Notes: generated from the letters alone by a model not told the origin. DNA of 64,000 nt from Clostridium sp. UBA4108 (GCA_002381695.1 DFXM01000053.1:30823-94822); one strand, 5' to 3'; positions 23,565-33,341 are shown, numbered from the stretch's first letter. Numbers and translations are program-made.

Positions 23565-24659
23565 GTGAATAAATATAAAATTGCTGTATATGCAATTTGT
23601 AAGAATGAGGAAAAATTTGTTGAGAGATGGATTGAGTCTATGTCAGAAGCAGACTTAATATATGTACTAGATACTGGTTCAACAGATAATACGGTTGAAA
23701 AATTAAGAGAACTTGGCGCTATAGTAGTAGTGGAAGAGATTAAACCTTGGAGATTTGATATTGCAAGAAATAAATCTCTTGAACTGGTTCCAGATGATGT
23801 AGATATCTGTGTTTGTACAGATCTTGATGAAATTTTTGAAAAAGGGTGGAGAAATAAACTTGAAGCCGCATGGAAAGAGGATACAAAACAAGCTAGTTAT
23901 CGCTATACATGGAGTTTTAATGAAGATAAAAGTGAAGGGGTTGTATTTTGGATTGAGAAGATACATGCAAATAAGGAGTTTAAATGGATACATCCAGTAC
24001 ATGAAGTATTAAAGTATATAGGAAATAAATCACATAGGGCTGATTTAGCTATGGGAGTACAACTTAATCATTATCCAGATCCAAGCAAATCCCGATCTCA
24101 ATATCTTGGATTGCTTGAACTGGCTGTAGAGGAACGACCAAATGATGATAGAAATATGCATTATCTTGGTAGAGAATATATGTATAAAGAGATGTGGGAT
24201 AAAGCTATAGAAACTTTACAGAAGCACCTTGCTATGCCAGAAGCAACATGGAAAGATGAACGCTGTGCTTCTATGAGATATATCTCTAAATCTCTAGTAG
24301 GGAAAGGAGACCTAGAGGGAGCTAAATGGTGGCTCTATAGAGCTATAGCTGAGGCACCTCATCTTAGAGAATCCTATATTGAGATGGCATTGCTCCTTTC
24401 AAAGTGTGAAGAGTGGTATGGTGTTATATTTATGGTTAATTCTGCTTTGAAGATAGAAAATAGACCAATGACTTATATAAATGAAGCTGTTTCATGGGGA
24501 AGCTTCCCTTATGATTTAGCTTCAATTGCATACTATTGGATAGGCCAATTGGATAAATCCTTAGAATTTTTACAAAAAGCTATTAGTTTATCTCCAGATG
24601 ATGAAAGGTTGAAAAAAAATTACGACTTTATAAAAGAAAAAATTCCTCATAGAATTTAA
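23565..24659 (+). CDS. Family 2 glycosyltransferase with C-terminal tetratricopeptide-like region
   Basis: The N-terminal ~210 residues are a GT-A fold: YAICKNEEKFVERWIESM, VLDTGSTDNTVEKLRELGA and TDLDEIFEKGW (a D-x-D-like metal site near residue 86). Residues ~200-364 contain helical repeats resembling TPR units (YLGREYMYKEMWDKAIETL, YYWIGQLDKSLEFLQKAI). This architecture occurs in glycosyltransferases that modify surface or spore glycoproteins. It is not hydrophobic. The next gene encodes a DUF3787-type spore surface protein only 35 bases downstream, which may be its partner. GCAGGAGGGA precedes the GTG start. Confidence 0.88.
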   Translation: MNKYKIAVYAICKNEEKFVERWIESMSEADLIYVLDTGSTDNTVEKLRELGAIVVVEEIKPWRFDIARNKSLELVPDDVDICVCTDLDEIFEKGWRNKLEAAWKEDTKQASYRYTWSFNEDKSEGVVFWIEKIHANKEFKWIHPVHEVLKYIGNKSHRADLAMGVQLNHYPDPSKSRSQYLGLLELAVEERPNDDRNMHYLGREYMYKEMWDKAIETLQKHLAMPEATWKDERCASMRYISKSLVGKGDLEGAKWWLYRAIAEAPHLRESYIEMALLLSKCEEWYGVIFMVNSALKIENRPMTYINEAVSWGSFPYDLASIAYYWIGQLDKSLEFLQKAISLSPDDERLKKNYDFIKEKIPHRI

Positions 24660-24694
24660 TCAATTGAACAAACTAATTCTAAGGAGGGATAAAT

Positions 24695-24862
24695 ATGAGC
24701 GAAAATAGAGTTAAAGAAAAATTTATGGCAATGCCTATAGAAAATCACATAACTGCAGCTTGGGCTAATATTGAGAACGTAAAACCTATCTCAAATGTAT
24801 CATTGCCTAATGAGAGTCAAGTAAGAGATGCTAAGGATTATGTTGATGCAAATCAAAAATAA
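24695..24862 (+). CDS. Small spore surface protein of the DUF3787 (CDIF630_02480) family
   Basis: A 55-residue protein, MSENRVKEKFMAMPIENHIT, then AAWANIENVKPISNVSLPNE and a charged tail. The MPIENHxTAAWANIE and PxSNVSxP segments are those I associate with the DUF3787 family, which includes a Clostridioides difficile spore surface protein. AAGGAGGGA lies 8 bases before the ATG. It follows the glycosyltransferase gene by 35 bases in the same direction, so the two are probably co-transcribed. Confidence 0.75.
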   Translation: MSENRVKEKFMAMPIENHITAAWANIENVKPISNVSLPNESQVRDAKDYVDANQK

Positions 24863-24876
24863 TTATATTAATGAAT

Positions 24877-24945
24877 GGCTTTGTTTTAAATGGTTTGTGA
24901 GTAATAATATGTAGCTTATTATCAACATTATATTGAAACAAAACC
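24877..24945 (+). repeat. Dispersed palindromic repeat, copy E (69 bp)
   Basis: GGCTTTGTTTTAAATGGTTT at the left and AACAAAACC at the right are inverted ends. The interior GTGAGTAATAATATGTAGC and TTATCAACATTATATTG is nearly identical to copy A. It starts 15 bases after the DUF3787 gene. Confidence 0.8.
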
Positions 24946-24954
24946 TAATAAATA

Positions 24955-24990
24955 GAGAAGTGAGATGTTGATTCTCACTTCTTTATTTCT
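24955..24990. terminator. Terminator between the spore protein gene and nifJ
   Basis: AGAAGTGAGA pairs perfectly with TCTCACTTCT around TGTTGAT, followed by TTATTTCTTT. It lies between convergent genes and may act in both directions. Confidence 0.75.
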
Positions 24991-25049
24991 TTATTTAAAT
25001 CAATTATAACTTTTTTAATTTTAAAAAGTTTAAACTTAAAATTTATTGA

Positions 25050-28000
25050 TTAAAAGTTAATTTCAGAAAGTCTCCTATAGTTTTCATATCTTTCGCGAGC
25101 ATGTTCTTCTGCTACTGTATATAACTCTTCAGCAATATCTGGGAAAGTATTTGCAAGAGAAGAATAACGTATTTCACCTAGTATGAAATCTCTAAAGGAA
25201 CTGGTAGGTTCCTTGGATTCTAATAAAAATGGATTCTTTCCTTGAACTTTTAGCTCAGGATTATATCTATATAGGTGCCAGTATCCAGCTTCAACAGCTC
25301 TCTTTTCTTGAAGCATACTAGTTCCCATACCAGTTTTTATACCATGACTTATGCATGGAGCATAAGCAATGATTATAGAAGGACCATTATAAGCTTCTGC
25401 TTCAGCAATAACTTTTAGAGTATGATTCATATTTGAGCCCATGGCGATTTGTGCTACATATACATAACCATAGCTCATAGCTATTAATCCTAAGTCTTTT
25501 TTTCTAATCTTCTTACCAGAGGCAGCAAATTTAGCAACAGCTGCTGTTGGAGTAGCTTTAGAAGACTGACCACCTGTATTAGAATATATCTCAGTATCCA
25601 TAACGAATAAATTAACGTCATCACCTGTGGATAGAACTTGATCTAAGCCAGAGAAGCCGATATCATAGGCCCAACCATCGCCACCAATTATCCAATGAGA
25701 TTTTTTAATTAAATAATCCTTCTTTTCCATAATTTCTTTTAGAAGTTGATTTTGATTATAATCTTCCTTCTTAATAGCTTTTATAACATTAGCAGAGGCA
25801 ATTTTTGAATTTTCACCATGATTCATATTATCTAGCCATTCTTCAAAAGAAGCTTTAAGTTCAGAGGAAATTTCAGTATTAATGGCTTCCTTCATAAGGT
25901 TAGATAATTTCTCTCTAATTTGTCTAACTGCCAAGAACATTCCATAGCCATATTCTGCATTATCCTCGAAAAGTGAATTTCCCCAAGCTGGTCCTTTACC
26001 TGCGTCATTTGTACTATAAGCAATTGATGGTGCACTTGCTCCCCAGATAGATGAGCAACCAGTAGCATTAGCTATAAGCATTCTATCACCAAATAATTGA
26101 GTTAATAATTTGATATATGGAGTTTCACCACAACCAGGACAAGCTCCGTTAAATTCCATAAGAGGTCTAATAAATTGACTTCCCTTAAGAGTATTAGGAT
26201 TTTTAGCTACTTCTTTATCCTTAACTGTGATACCATATTCCCAGTTATCTGATTCAGACTTAATTTCTTCTTCAGCCTTATTCATAATTAATGCTTTACC
26301 AGGAGCAGGACACACATCAGCACAATTTCCACAACCAGTACAGTCAAGTGGGCTGATTTGTATGCGATAATACAATTGTTCCAAACCTTTTCCAAGAGGT
26401 TTTTTAGTTTCAAAAGATTCCGGTGCAGCTGCTTTTTCTTCATCATCTAATAAAAGTGGCCTAATTACCGCATGTGGACAAACGTAAGAACATTGATTAC
26501 ATTGAATACATTTATCAATTTGCCACTGAGGTATATTAGGAGCAATTCCTCGTTTTTCATAGGCTGTAGTGCCTAGAGGATAGGAACCATCTTCCATGCC
26601 TTCAAAAGCACTAACAGGAAGGGTGTCACCTTCATTTTTGGACATAGGTCTTTGAATGTTTTTAACAAAATCTGGTTCCTCCTTAGTTGGAATTTGTTCC
26701 TCATGAGCATTAAGCCATGAGTTAGGAATAGATACTTTATGTAATAGCTCTATTCCTTTATCAATAGCAGTTTTATTCATGTCTACTATCTTTGCACCCT
26801 TTTTACCATAAGTGTTCTCTACTGAATCCTTTAAATACTTAACTGCATCTTCTGTAGGAATTATATTAGCTAGTTTAAAGAAGGCAGCTTGCATAATCAT
26901 ATTTATTCTAGCGCCTAAACCAATTTCACCAGCCAATTTAATAGCATTGATGGTGTAAAAATTTATATTATTTTTAGCTATATATATCTTTAAAGATGCA
27001 GGTATTTTTTCATTAAGTTCATCATCGCTCCAAGGACAGTTAAGTACAAAAGTACCATTTTCCTTTAATCCTTTCAATAAGTCAAAGTGAAATACAAAAG
27101 TTGAATTATGACAAGCTATATAGTCAGCATTATATACAAGATAAGGTGACTTAATTGGTGTTTTACCAAATCTTAAGTGAGAAATTGTGCTTCCACCAGA
27201 TTTTTTACTATCATAGGAGAAATAAGCTTGTGCATATAAATCAGTTTTATCTCCTATGATTTTAACAGCAACTTTATTTGCGCCAACAGTTCCATCTGAA
27301 CCTAATCCCCAGAATTTACAACTGATATTTCCAGTAGGAGTAGTGTTAATTATATCTTCTTCAGGGAGAGAGGTATTAGTTACATCATCAACTATTCCTA
27401 TGGTGAATCCATTCTTAGGAACATCTTTCTTTAAGTTATTATAAACTGCAAGAATTTGTGAAGGTGTTGTATCTTTTGAGCCTAAACCATATCTTCCTCC
27501 CACGATAATAGGTTTTTCATCTTCAGCATAAAACAAGTTGCATATATCTAAATATAGTGGTTCACCAAGTGCACCAGGCTCTTTTGTACGATCTAATACA
27601 GAAATTTTCTTTACACTCTTAGGTAACATATTAAAAAAATGTTTTGGTGAAAATGGTCTATATAAATGGACCTTAATTAACCCTACTTTTTCACCCTTAT
27701 TCGATAGATAATCGATGGTCTCTTCAATAGTATCGCAAACAGAACCCATAGCTACAATTATGTGTTCAGCATCTGAATCTCCATAGTAGTCAAATAAGTT
27801 ATAGCTTCTACCAGTTATTTTTTCAATTTCTCGCATGTAGCTTTCTACTATATCTGGAATAGCTGCATAGAATTTATTAGAAGCTTCCCTTCCTTGGAAG
27901 TAGATGTCTGGATTTTGAGCTGTACCTCTAACAGTAGGGTGTTCTGGATTTAAAGCTCTATTTCTAAAATCATTTATAGTATCATAATCCACAATGCTCC

Positions 28001-28574
28001 TTATGTCTTCTTGATTAATTACCTCTATTTTTTGATATTCATGAGATGTTCTAAACCCATCAAAAAAATGAATAAAAGGGAGTCTGCCTTTTATTGAAGA
28101 TAAATGAGCTATAGTTCCAAGATCCATAGCCTCCTGAACATTAGAGGAAGCCAAAAGTACAACTCCAGTTTGTCTTGTTGCCATAACGTCCTGATGATCT
28201 CCAAAAATTGAAAGAGCATGGGTTGCAATAGCACGTGCACTTACATGAAGTACGCCAGGGAGGAGTTCTCCTGCCATTTTATAAAGATTAGGAATCATTA
28301 ATAGAAGTCCTTGAGAAGCTGTATATGTAGTTGTTAATGCTCCAGCAGCCAGGGAACCATGAAGAGCACCAGCGGCTCCAGCTTCAGATTGCATTTCAAC
28401 TACCTTTACTTCTTGATTAAAGATATTCTTTTTTCCATGGGCGGACCAATCATCTACACTTTCAGCCATAGGGGTAGAGGGGGTAATAGGATAAATGGCA
28501 GCTACTTCTGTAAATGCATAGGATGCTTCTGCAGCAGCTTGATTTCCATCCATAGTTTTCATAACTTTTTTCAT
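25050..28574 (-). CDS. nifJ: Pyruvate:ferredoxin (flavodoxin) oxidoreductase
   Basis: A full-length 1174-residue single-chain enzyme. It has the N-terminal pyrimidine-binding region (AYAFTEVAAIYPITPSTP), the gamma/delta regions in the middle, and two ferredoxin clusters near residues 690-760 (CIQCNQCSYVCPHAV and CTGCGNCADVCPAPGKA). The C-terminal thiamine-diphosphate part has GACPGCGETPY and GGDGWAYDIGFSGLDQV. It oxidises pyruvate to acetyl-CoA and CO2 while reducing ferredoxin, the central energy reaction of Clostridial fermentation. AGGAGGA lies 6 bases before the ATG. It is monocistronic with a long upstream region. Confidence 0.97.
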   Translation of the reverse strand: MKKVMKTMDGNQAAAEASYAFTEVAAIYPITPSTPMAESVDDWSAHGKKNIFNQEVKVVEMQSEAGAAGALHGSLAAGALTTTYTASQGLLLMIPNLYKMAGELLPGVLHVSARAIATHALSIFGDHQDVMATRQTGVVLLASSNVQEAMDLGTIAHLSSIKGRLPFIHFFDGFRTSHEYQKIEVINQEDIRSIVDYDTINDFRNRALNPEHPTVRGTAQNPDIYFQGREASNKFYAAIPDIVESYMREIEKITGRSYNLFDYYGDSDAEHIIVAMGSVCDTIEETIDYLSNKGEKVGLIKVHLYRPFSPKHFFNMLPKSVKKISVLDRTKEPGALGEPLYLDICNLFYAEDEKPIIVGGRYGLGSKDTTPSQILAVYNNLKKDVPKNGFTIGIVDDVTNTSLPEEDIINTTPTGNISCKFWGLGSDGTVGANKVAVKIIGDKTDLYAQAYFSYDSKKSGGSTISHLRFGKTPIKSPYLVYNADYIACHNSTFVFHFDLLKGLKENGTFVLNCPWSDDELNEKIPASLKIYIAKNNINFYTINAIKLAGEIGLGARINMIMQAAFFKLANIIPTEDAVKYLKDSVENTYGKKGAKIVDMNKTAIDKGIELLHKVSIPNSWLNAHEEQIPTKEEPDFVKNIQRPMSKNEGDTLPVSAFEGMEDGSYPLGTTAYEKRGIAPNIPQWQIDKCIQCNQCSYVCPHAVIRPLLLDDEEKAAAPESFETKKPLGKGLEQLYYRIQISPLDCTGCGNCADVCPAPGKALIMNKAEEEIKSESDNWEYGITVKDKEVAKNPNTLKGSQFIRPLMEFNGACPGCGETPYIKLLTQLFGDRMLIANATGCSSIWGASAPSIAYSTNDAGKGPAWGNSLFEDNAEYGYGMFLAVRQIREKLSNLMKEAINTEISSELKASFEEWLDNMNHGENSKIASANVIKAIKKEDYNQNQLLKEIMEKKDYLIKKSHWIIGGDGWAYDIGFSGLDQVLSTGDDVNLFVMDTEIYSNTGGQSSKATPTAAVAKFAASGKKIRKKDLGLIAMSYGYVYVAQIAMGSNMNHTLKVIAEAEAYNGPSIIIAYAPCISHGIKTGMGTSMLQEKRAVEAGYWHLYRYNPELKVQGKNPFLLESKEPTSSFRDFILGEIRYSSLANTFPDIAEELYTVAEEHARERYENYRRLSEINF

Positions 28575-29028
28575 AAAAATCCTCCTTTAGAATGTTAGTT
28601 AAAAATCGTAATATTTATATAGAATATTTAATCACTAACAAAAATTTATTATTCTATATAAGTATCTTAAAAGAAGGAATAATTTATACAATGTTTCATA
28701 CAATATAAAATTTTAGTTTGATTTTTTAGTATATATAGATTGTAATAATGAAACTACATAATGCAAATAGGCTTAAATATAAAATTATATTAATATGAAG
28801 TTCAACTTAAATAGTTTATAAAAAAAAAAGCCTATTTGTATAATGTAGAAACTTAATTACAACTTATATAAATAAGATAGTTTTAAGAAAAATACATTAC
28901 TAATTATCAATATATTTATGTAAATAGATATGAATATTTATATATATATGGGGTAGAATATTAATAAATAAATGGCTATATTTTATTATGCAAGCAGCCC
29001 AAGTTGACTAATAAAAAGCTATTTATAG
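28575..29028. other. Upstream region of nifJ with an imperfect inverted repeat
   Basis: This stretch of about 450 bp holds the nifJ promoter on the minus strand. Within it CAAATAGGCTT (28764-28774) and AAGCCTATTTG (28828-28838) are perfect inverted arms, with weaker matches outside (28750-28852); the right arm is preceded by a run of A, so on the minus strand it reads like a terminator. I see no reading frame of note. Confidence 0.4.
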
Positions 29029-29062
29029 TTAAAAAGAGTGTGATAAATTCACACTCTTTTAA
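29029..29062 (+). terminator. Orphan hairpin terminator
   Basis: TTAAAAAGAGTGTG pairs with CACACTCTTTTAA around ATAAATT. No gene on either strand ends close by, so it may belong to a decayed gene or an unseen small RNA. Confidence 0.55.
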
Positions 29063-29097
29063 GCATGTTCATTTTTATGGGGTTGATTTTAAAATTA

Positions 29098-29221
29098 GGC
29101 GTTGTTTTAAACGATTGTTGATTTTAGAACTATATATTATTGCGAAGCAAACCAAGCTTTCGAAACGGTTTGTGAGTAATAATATATAGTTCGTTATCAA
29201 CACCATGTTAAAACAACGCTT
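29098..29221 (+). repeat. Dispersed palindromic repeat, copy F (composite, 124 bp)
   Basis: The ends GGCGTTGTTTTAA (29098-29110) and TTAAAACAACGCT (29209-29221) are inverted. The left half (GTTGATTTTAGAACTATATA with TTATTGCGAAGCAAACC) equals the interior of copy D; the right half (GGTTTGTGAGTAATAATATA with TAGTTCGTTATCAACACC) equals copy A. The junction is AAGCTTTCGAAAC. Both halves also pair with each other, so the whole can fold into one long hairpin. Confidence 0.85.
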
Positions 29222-29389
29222 AAAATTATTATATATATCCAACAGATGAATTAAGATTTTTTATAAATAACATTGCAAGCTGCAATTATTTCTGTAGTTT
29301 CATTATATACTTGTGTTCGATATGCTTATGTTCGTTGGGTTCAAAAAGCCCTATAAATATAGAAAAATATATGAATTTCTATATTTATA

Positions 29390-29524
29390 GAACTAACGTT
29401 ATCGAGAGTAGGATTAAATGTAGCTATGGAAAAGGAGAAGGGGTATAATGTAATTGTAGCTAAGATGCCAGCAATGGCAATACCAAGAGATAAACAAACT
29501 AGTGCTACATATGGGATAATTTAA
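29390..29524 (+). pseudogene. Fragment of a pyridine nucleotide-disulfide oxidoreductase gene
   Basis: The frame reads ELTLSRVGLNVAMEKEKGYN followed by VIVAKMPAMAIPRDKQTSAT and a stop. The pattern LSRVGL...A...KGY.V.V.KMP..AIPR is what I recall from the start of the dimerisation domain of RclA/mercuric-reductase-like flavoproteins. It has no start, no FAD or NAD domain, and stops after ~44 codons. It lies directly upstream of the dipeptidase gene. I read it as a deletion remnant. Confidence 0.5.
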
Positions 29525-29556
29525 AGTGTAATTAAATTTAGGTGGAGGTGTTGTCT

Positions 29557-30498
29557 ATGAAAATAATTGATTTACATTGTGATACAGCATTAAATTTTGT
29601 GGGTGATAAGAAATATTCTCTAAAAAGTAATCCCTGTGCTGTAGATATTGATAAATTACAAAAAGCAAATTCAATAGCCCAATTTTTTGCTTGTTTTGTA
29701 TTTTTAAAAGAAAATCCTGATCCATATTTAACATATTTAGAATTGGTAAAGGAAATAAAAAACCAGATAGAAGAAAATAAGAGTTATATAAAATTAGCCA
29801 CAAATTATAGAGAACTTATAGAAAATGAAAAAGCAGGATTAATATCAGCTTTTTTAACCATTGAAGAGGGTGGTGCATTAAAAGGTGATATAAATAACTT
29901 ATATAAGGCCTATGAAGAGGGAGTAAGATTAATTACCCTTACGTGGAATTTTGAAAATGAAATAGGGTTTCCGGGATGTGAACTAAGCTTTGTAAATAGT
30001 GGTCTTAAAGATTTTGGGATAGAAGTAGTATCAAAAATGAATGACTTAGGTATGATTATTGATGTATCCCATTTATCTGATGGTGGTTTCTATGATGTAG
30101 CTAAGTTCTCGACTAAACCTTTTGTTGCTTCTCATTCAAATGCTAGAAGTATTTGTAACCATACTAGAAATTTAAATGATGATATGATAAGAGTGCTTGC
30201 AGAAAAAGGTGGAGTAATGGGGATAAACTTTGAAAAAGAGTTTATTTCAGATAGTGGTATTACAACAGTTGATAAAATAATAACTCAAATAAAACACATA
30301 TACAACATAGGTGGTATTGATGTAGTATCTCTAGGTAGTGATTTTGATGGCATAGATTCTAGAGAGTATGAAATTAGCCATATAGGGGACATTGATAAAC
30401 TAGTTCAAGGTCTTTATAAAAGTGGTTTTAAAACAGGAGAAATTGAAAAAATATGTTATGGTAATAATATGAGAATCATAAGAGAAGTGATGAAATAA
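29557..30498 (+). CDS. Membrane dipeptidase (peptidase family M19)
   Basis: The protein (313 aa) has the M19 zinc-site motifs: IDLHCDT (HxD, residues 4-10), LTIEEGG (bridging Glu), DVSHLSD, ASHSNARSIC and LGSDFDGID. It is the renal-dipeptidase-like fold, a TIM barrel with two zinc ions that hydrolyses dipeptides, often including D-residues. No signal peptide is seen, so it is probably cytoplasmic here. GGAGGTG lies 6 bases before ATG 29557; the GTG at 29542 overlaps that site and is unlikely to be the start. Confidence 0.93.
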   Translation: MKIIDLHCDTALNFVGDKKYSLKSNPCAVDIDKLQKANSIAQFFACFVFLKENPDPYLTYLELVKEIKNQIEENKSYIKLATNYRELIENEKAGLISAFLTIEEGGALKGDINNLYKAYEEGVRLITLTWNFENEIGFPGCELSFVNSGLKDFGIEVVSKMNDLGMIIDVSHLSDGGFYDVAKFSTKPFVASHSNARSICNHTRNLNDDMIRVLAEKGGVMGINFEKEFISDSGITTVDKIITQIKHIYNIGGIDVVSLGSDFDGIDSREYEISHIGDIDKLVQGLYKSGFKTGEIEKICYGNNMRIIREVMK

Positions 30499-30613
30499 CA
30501 GCCATCTTAAGTTATAAGTTGAGAAGAGAATAAGTGGACAGGGCTATTTTGAGAGAATAAAGATATCACAACTATTTAATAAGGTAGCTATAAGGGAGGA
30601 ATAAGAAGATAGA

Positions 30614-31147
30614 ATGATTTATATAGAAACTTCACGATTAATTATAAGATCTTGGAAAGAGGAAGACTTAAAAGAATTTGGAAGGCTTAATTCAGATGAA
30701 GCAGTCATGCGATATTTCCCTAAAACTCTTTCGGAAGGGGAAACAGATGCTTTTTATGAAGCTATTCAGGAAGAATTTAAAACACATAATTATGGGTTGT
30801 ATGCAGTGGAAGTAAAAGAAAATAGAGAGTTTATTGGCTTTATAGGTTTTCACGAGGCAACTTTTGATATGGATTTTACACCTTGTATAGAAATAGGATG
30901 GAGACTAAAAAAAGAAGCATGGGGGCATGGGTATGCTACAGAAGGAGCAAAAGCTTGTATAAAATATGGGTTTGAGCAATTAGGATTTAGAGAAATATTT
31001 AGCTTTACGGCAGAAATAAATAAGCCTTCAGAAAATGTGATGAAGAAGTTAGGTATGAGTTATATAAAGGAGTTTAATCATCCTAGGGTTGAAGACAAGA
31101 GTCCATTATATAAACATGTATTGTACAGTATCAAAATAAAGAATTAG
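30614..31147 (+). CDS. GNAT-family N-acetyltransferase (RimJ/RimL type)
   Basis: The protein (177 aa) opens IETSRLIIRSWKEEDLKEFG and has EIGWRLKKEAWGHGYATEGA, the acetyl-CoA loop, near residues 96-115. NKPSENVMKKLGMSYIKEFN follows, ending with a short YKHVLY segment. This is the ribosomal-protein-serine acetyltransferase-like group, which also contains many resistance and metabolite acetylases. GGGAGGAATAAG lies upstream. It is a single gene between the dipeptidase and the chemoreceptor. Confidence 0.88.
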   Translation: MIYIETSRLIIRSWKEEDLKEFGRLNSDEAVMRYFPKTLSEGETDAFYEAIQEEFKTHNYGLYAVEVKENREFIGFIGFHEATFDMDFTPCIEIGWRLKKEAWGHGYATEGAKACIKYGFEQLGFREIFSFTAEINKPSENVMKKLGMSYIKEFNHPRVEDKSPLYKHVLYSIKIKN

Positions 31148-31224
31148 TTAATTGAAAGAACATTAGTCCAGAGAGCGTAAAAAGTTTCATAATTAAATAT
31201 ATAACATTTATTTATAAGTTAAGA

Positions 31225-31266
31225 AAAAATCTGCAAATATCTATGATGGATATAGGCAGATTTTAT
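31225..31266 (+). terminator. Terminator after the acetyltransferase gene
   Basis: AAAAATCTGC pairs with GCAGATTTT around a loop with weak internal pairing (ATATC and GATAT). A T-rich tail follows. Confidence 0.7.
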
Positions 31267-31628
31267 GTTATTTATATATAAAAATTATATAGCTTTACAT
31301 ATAACACTTTGTCATTTCTACCAGATGACTCTATTATGCTATATTTTACAAAAAATAGCTTCTAAATAGGTAAAGTATCAAAAATATACAGATTAAAACA
31401 AATGAAAAAAATGTAAAATTATAAGAAGGCATGATGATTATAAAAATAATTTCAAACAAATTTCTACAAAATATTGCAATGAAAATTACAATTAGCAAAA
31501 AAAATATTAAATATCGTGAAAACTATTATTTGGTTCTTGCAATATGTATAAATTATTTGAATTTAATGATATAATTGTATATATAGGATTTTATTCCTAA
31601 ATATAGGATTAAGTTTATGGAGGAAAAT
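31267..31628 (+). other. Upstream region of the chemoreceptor gene
   Basis: About 360 bp of very AT-rich DNA. TATAAT near 31570 is a plausible -10 box for the chemoreceptor gene. A direct repeat of TATAGGATT appears twice just before the start (about 31582 and 31602). I did not find a c-di-GMP riboswitch core or a sigma-D-type promoter. Confidence 0.3.
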
Positions 31629-33341
31629 ATGAAAATTTTACGAAACTTGAAGGTATCGACTCAATTAATCGCTAGTTTTGTAGTTATGTGTATTTTAATG
31701 TGCATTATTAGTCTGGCAGGGGCAATTGGTATGAAAAATGCCTATGATGTAGCTGATGAACTATATAATGATAACATGATTGGAGTCTCAGCAATTAATA
31801 TAATAGATAAGAACTTATCAAATGTTAATTTAAACTTAAGATTAATTATGAGTGAAAATGATAAAAGTATAATAAAAGAATTAATGAATGAAATTGAGGA
31901 GATGAAGTTGGAGGCAGATGAAAACATTAAAATATATAAATCGGGAATTACTAGAGATGAAGACAAAGAACTTTCTGCTCAATTTGAAATAGAACTCAAT
32001 AAATATAGGGATGTTAGAGGGGAATACTTAACTTTAATTTCATCAGGAAATAGGGAAGAAGCAATAAGGAAGTTTGACGAGGTTACACAGATAAAAAAAG
32101 GAATGGATGAAAAACTAAGAAAATTAGTTGAATATAATAATCAATGGGCGAAAGAGGATATAGATAATAGTACAACAGCCTATAAGAATTCAATTAAGAT
32201 AACAGTAATCATTATAGCTATTTCAATCATTCTAGCGACCTTACTTGCAACTATTTTAATAAAATCCATAATGAGATTTTTAAATAAAACAAAAGCGTTT
32301 GCTGATAGATTATCAGATTATAACTTTTCAATGCCAATAGTAATAGAATCAGCTAATGAATTTGGAAAATTAGGAGTAGCCTTGAATAAGGCTCAAGAAA
32401 ATGTTGCTAACTTAATTACAGAAGTTATGAATAGTGCACAAGATATGGGTGCATCTAGTGAAGAGTTGTCAGCTACAGTAGAAGAGATGGCTTCAAATTT
32501 TGAGAATATTAATGAAGCGACAAAGCAAATTAATACCGCAGCTCAAGAAACAAGTGCAACTGCTCAGGAGATATCAGCATCTGTAGAAGAAGTAGACTCA
32601 AGTATTGTTATACTATCAAATAAAGCTTCTGATGGAAGTACTAATGCAATACAAATAAAAAATAGAGCTATAGAAATAGAAGAGAGTAGTAAAAATTCAT
32701 TGGAAAACGCTTCAAAGCTTTATAGAGATGTGGAGAGGGAAATACTAAAAGGCGTAGAAAAGGGAAAAGTTGTTGAAGAAATTAAATTAATGGCTGAAAC
32801 CATTGAGCAAATATCAGAGCAAACAAATTTATTAGCACTCAATGCAGCTATTGAAGCTGCTAGAGCAGGAGAAGAGGGAAGAGGCTTTGCGGTAGTAGCA
32901 GAAGAAGTTAGAAAACTGGCAGAACAATCATCAATTGCAGTTAAAAATGTTAAATCCACTATAAATGAAGTTAAAGATGCATTTAAAAGTTTATCAGATA
33001 ATAGTAATGAGATATTAAAATTTGTAGATAGTAAGGTTTCACCTGAATTTAAGAATTTTGTTCAAGTGGGAGAACAATATGAAGAAGATGGAGTTTTTGT
33101 AAGCAGTATGTCTGAGGACATAGCATCTATGAGTGAAGAAATTTCAGCAACCATAGATCAGGTGAGTGAAGCAATCCAAAACATGGCAGAAATGACTCAA
33201 ACATCATCAGATAATTTAAATGGTATACAAGAAAGTATTAACGAATCAACTAAGGCTGTTGAACAAGTAGCAATTACAGCTCAAAGTCAAGCAGAGCTTG
33301 CAGAAAAGCTTAATGAGATAATTTTAAAATTTAAAATTTAG
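31629..33341 (+). CDS. Methyl-accepting chemotaxis protein
   Basis: A 570-residue receptor. A first membrane segment lies near residues 11-32, a ~150-residue extracellular four-helix-bundle sensor follows, a second membrane segment near 185-207, then a HAMP linker and a long cytoplasmic coiled coil. The signalling tip is intact (EQTNLLALNAAIEAARAGEE, then GRGFAVVAEEVRKLAEQS). The sensor fits the 4HB_MCP class, whose ligands are small organic acids or amino acids. The ATGGAGGA stretch is the ribosome site for ATG 31629 rather than itself the start. No flagellar or che genes are nearby. Confidence 0.93.
   Translation: MKILRNLKVSTQLIASFVVMCILMCIISLAGAIGMKNAYDVADELYNDNMIGVSAINIIDKNLSNVNLNLRLIMSENDKSIIKELMNEIEEMKLEADENIKIYKSGITRDEDKELSAQFEIELNKYRDVRGEYLTLISSGNREEAIRKFDEVTQIKKGMDEKLRKLVEYNNQWAKEDIDNSTTAYKNSIKITVIIIAISIILATLLATILIKSIMRFLNKTKAFADRLSDYNFSMPIVIESANEFGKLGVALNKAQENVANLITEVMNSAQDMGASSEELSATVEEMASNFENINEATKQINTAAQETSATAQEISASVEEVDSSIVILSNKASDGSTNAIQIKNRAIEIEESSKNSLENASKLYRDVEREILKGVEKGKVVEEIKLMAETIEQISEQTNLLALNAAIEAARAGEEGRGFAVVAEEVRKLAEQSSIAVKNVKSTINEVKDAFKSLSDNSNEILKFVDSKVSPEFKNFVQVGEQYEEDGVFVSSMSEDIASMSEEISATIDQVSEAIQNMAEMTQTSSDNLNGIQESINESTKAVEQVAITAQSQAELAEKLNEIILKFKI

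Noticed and set aside
29004..29189. 61-codon plus-strand frame
   Set aside because: It crosses an orphan terminator and half of composite repeat F, with no ribosome binding site.
31267..31628. c-di-GMP riboswitch upstream of the chemoreceptor
   Set aside because: The conserved core of class I or II was not found in this AT-rich stretch.
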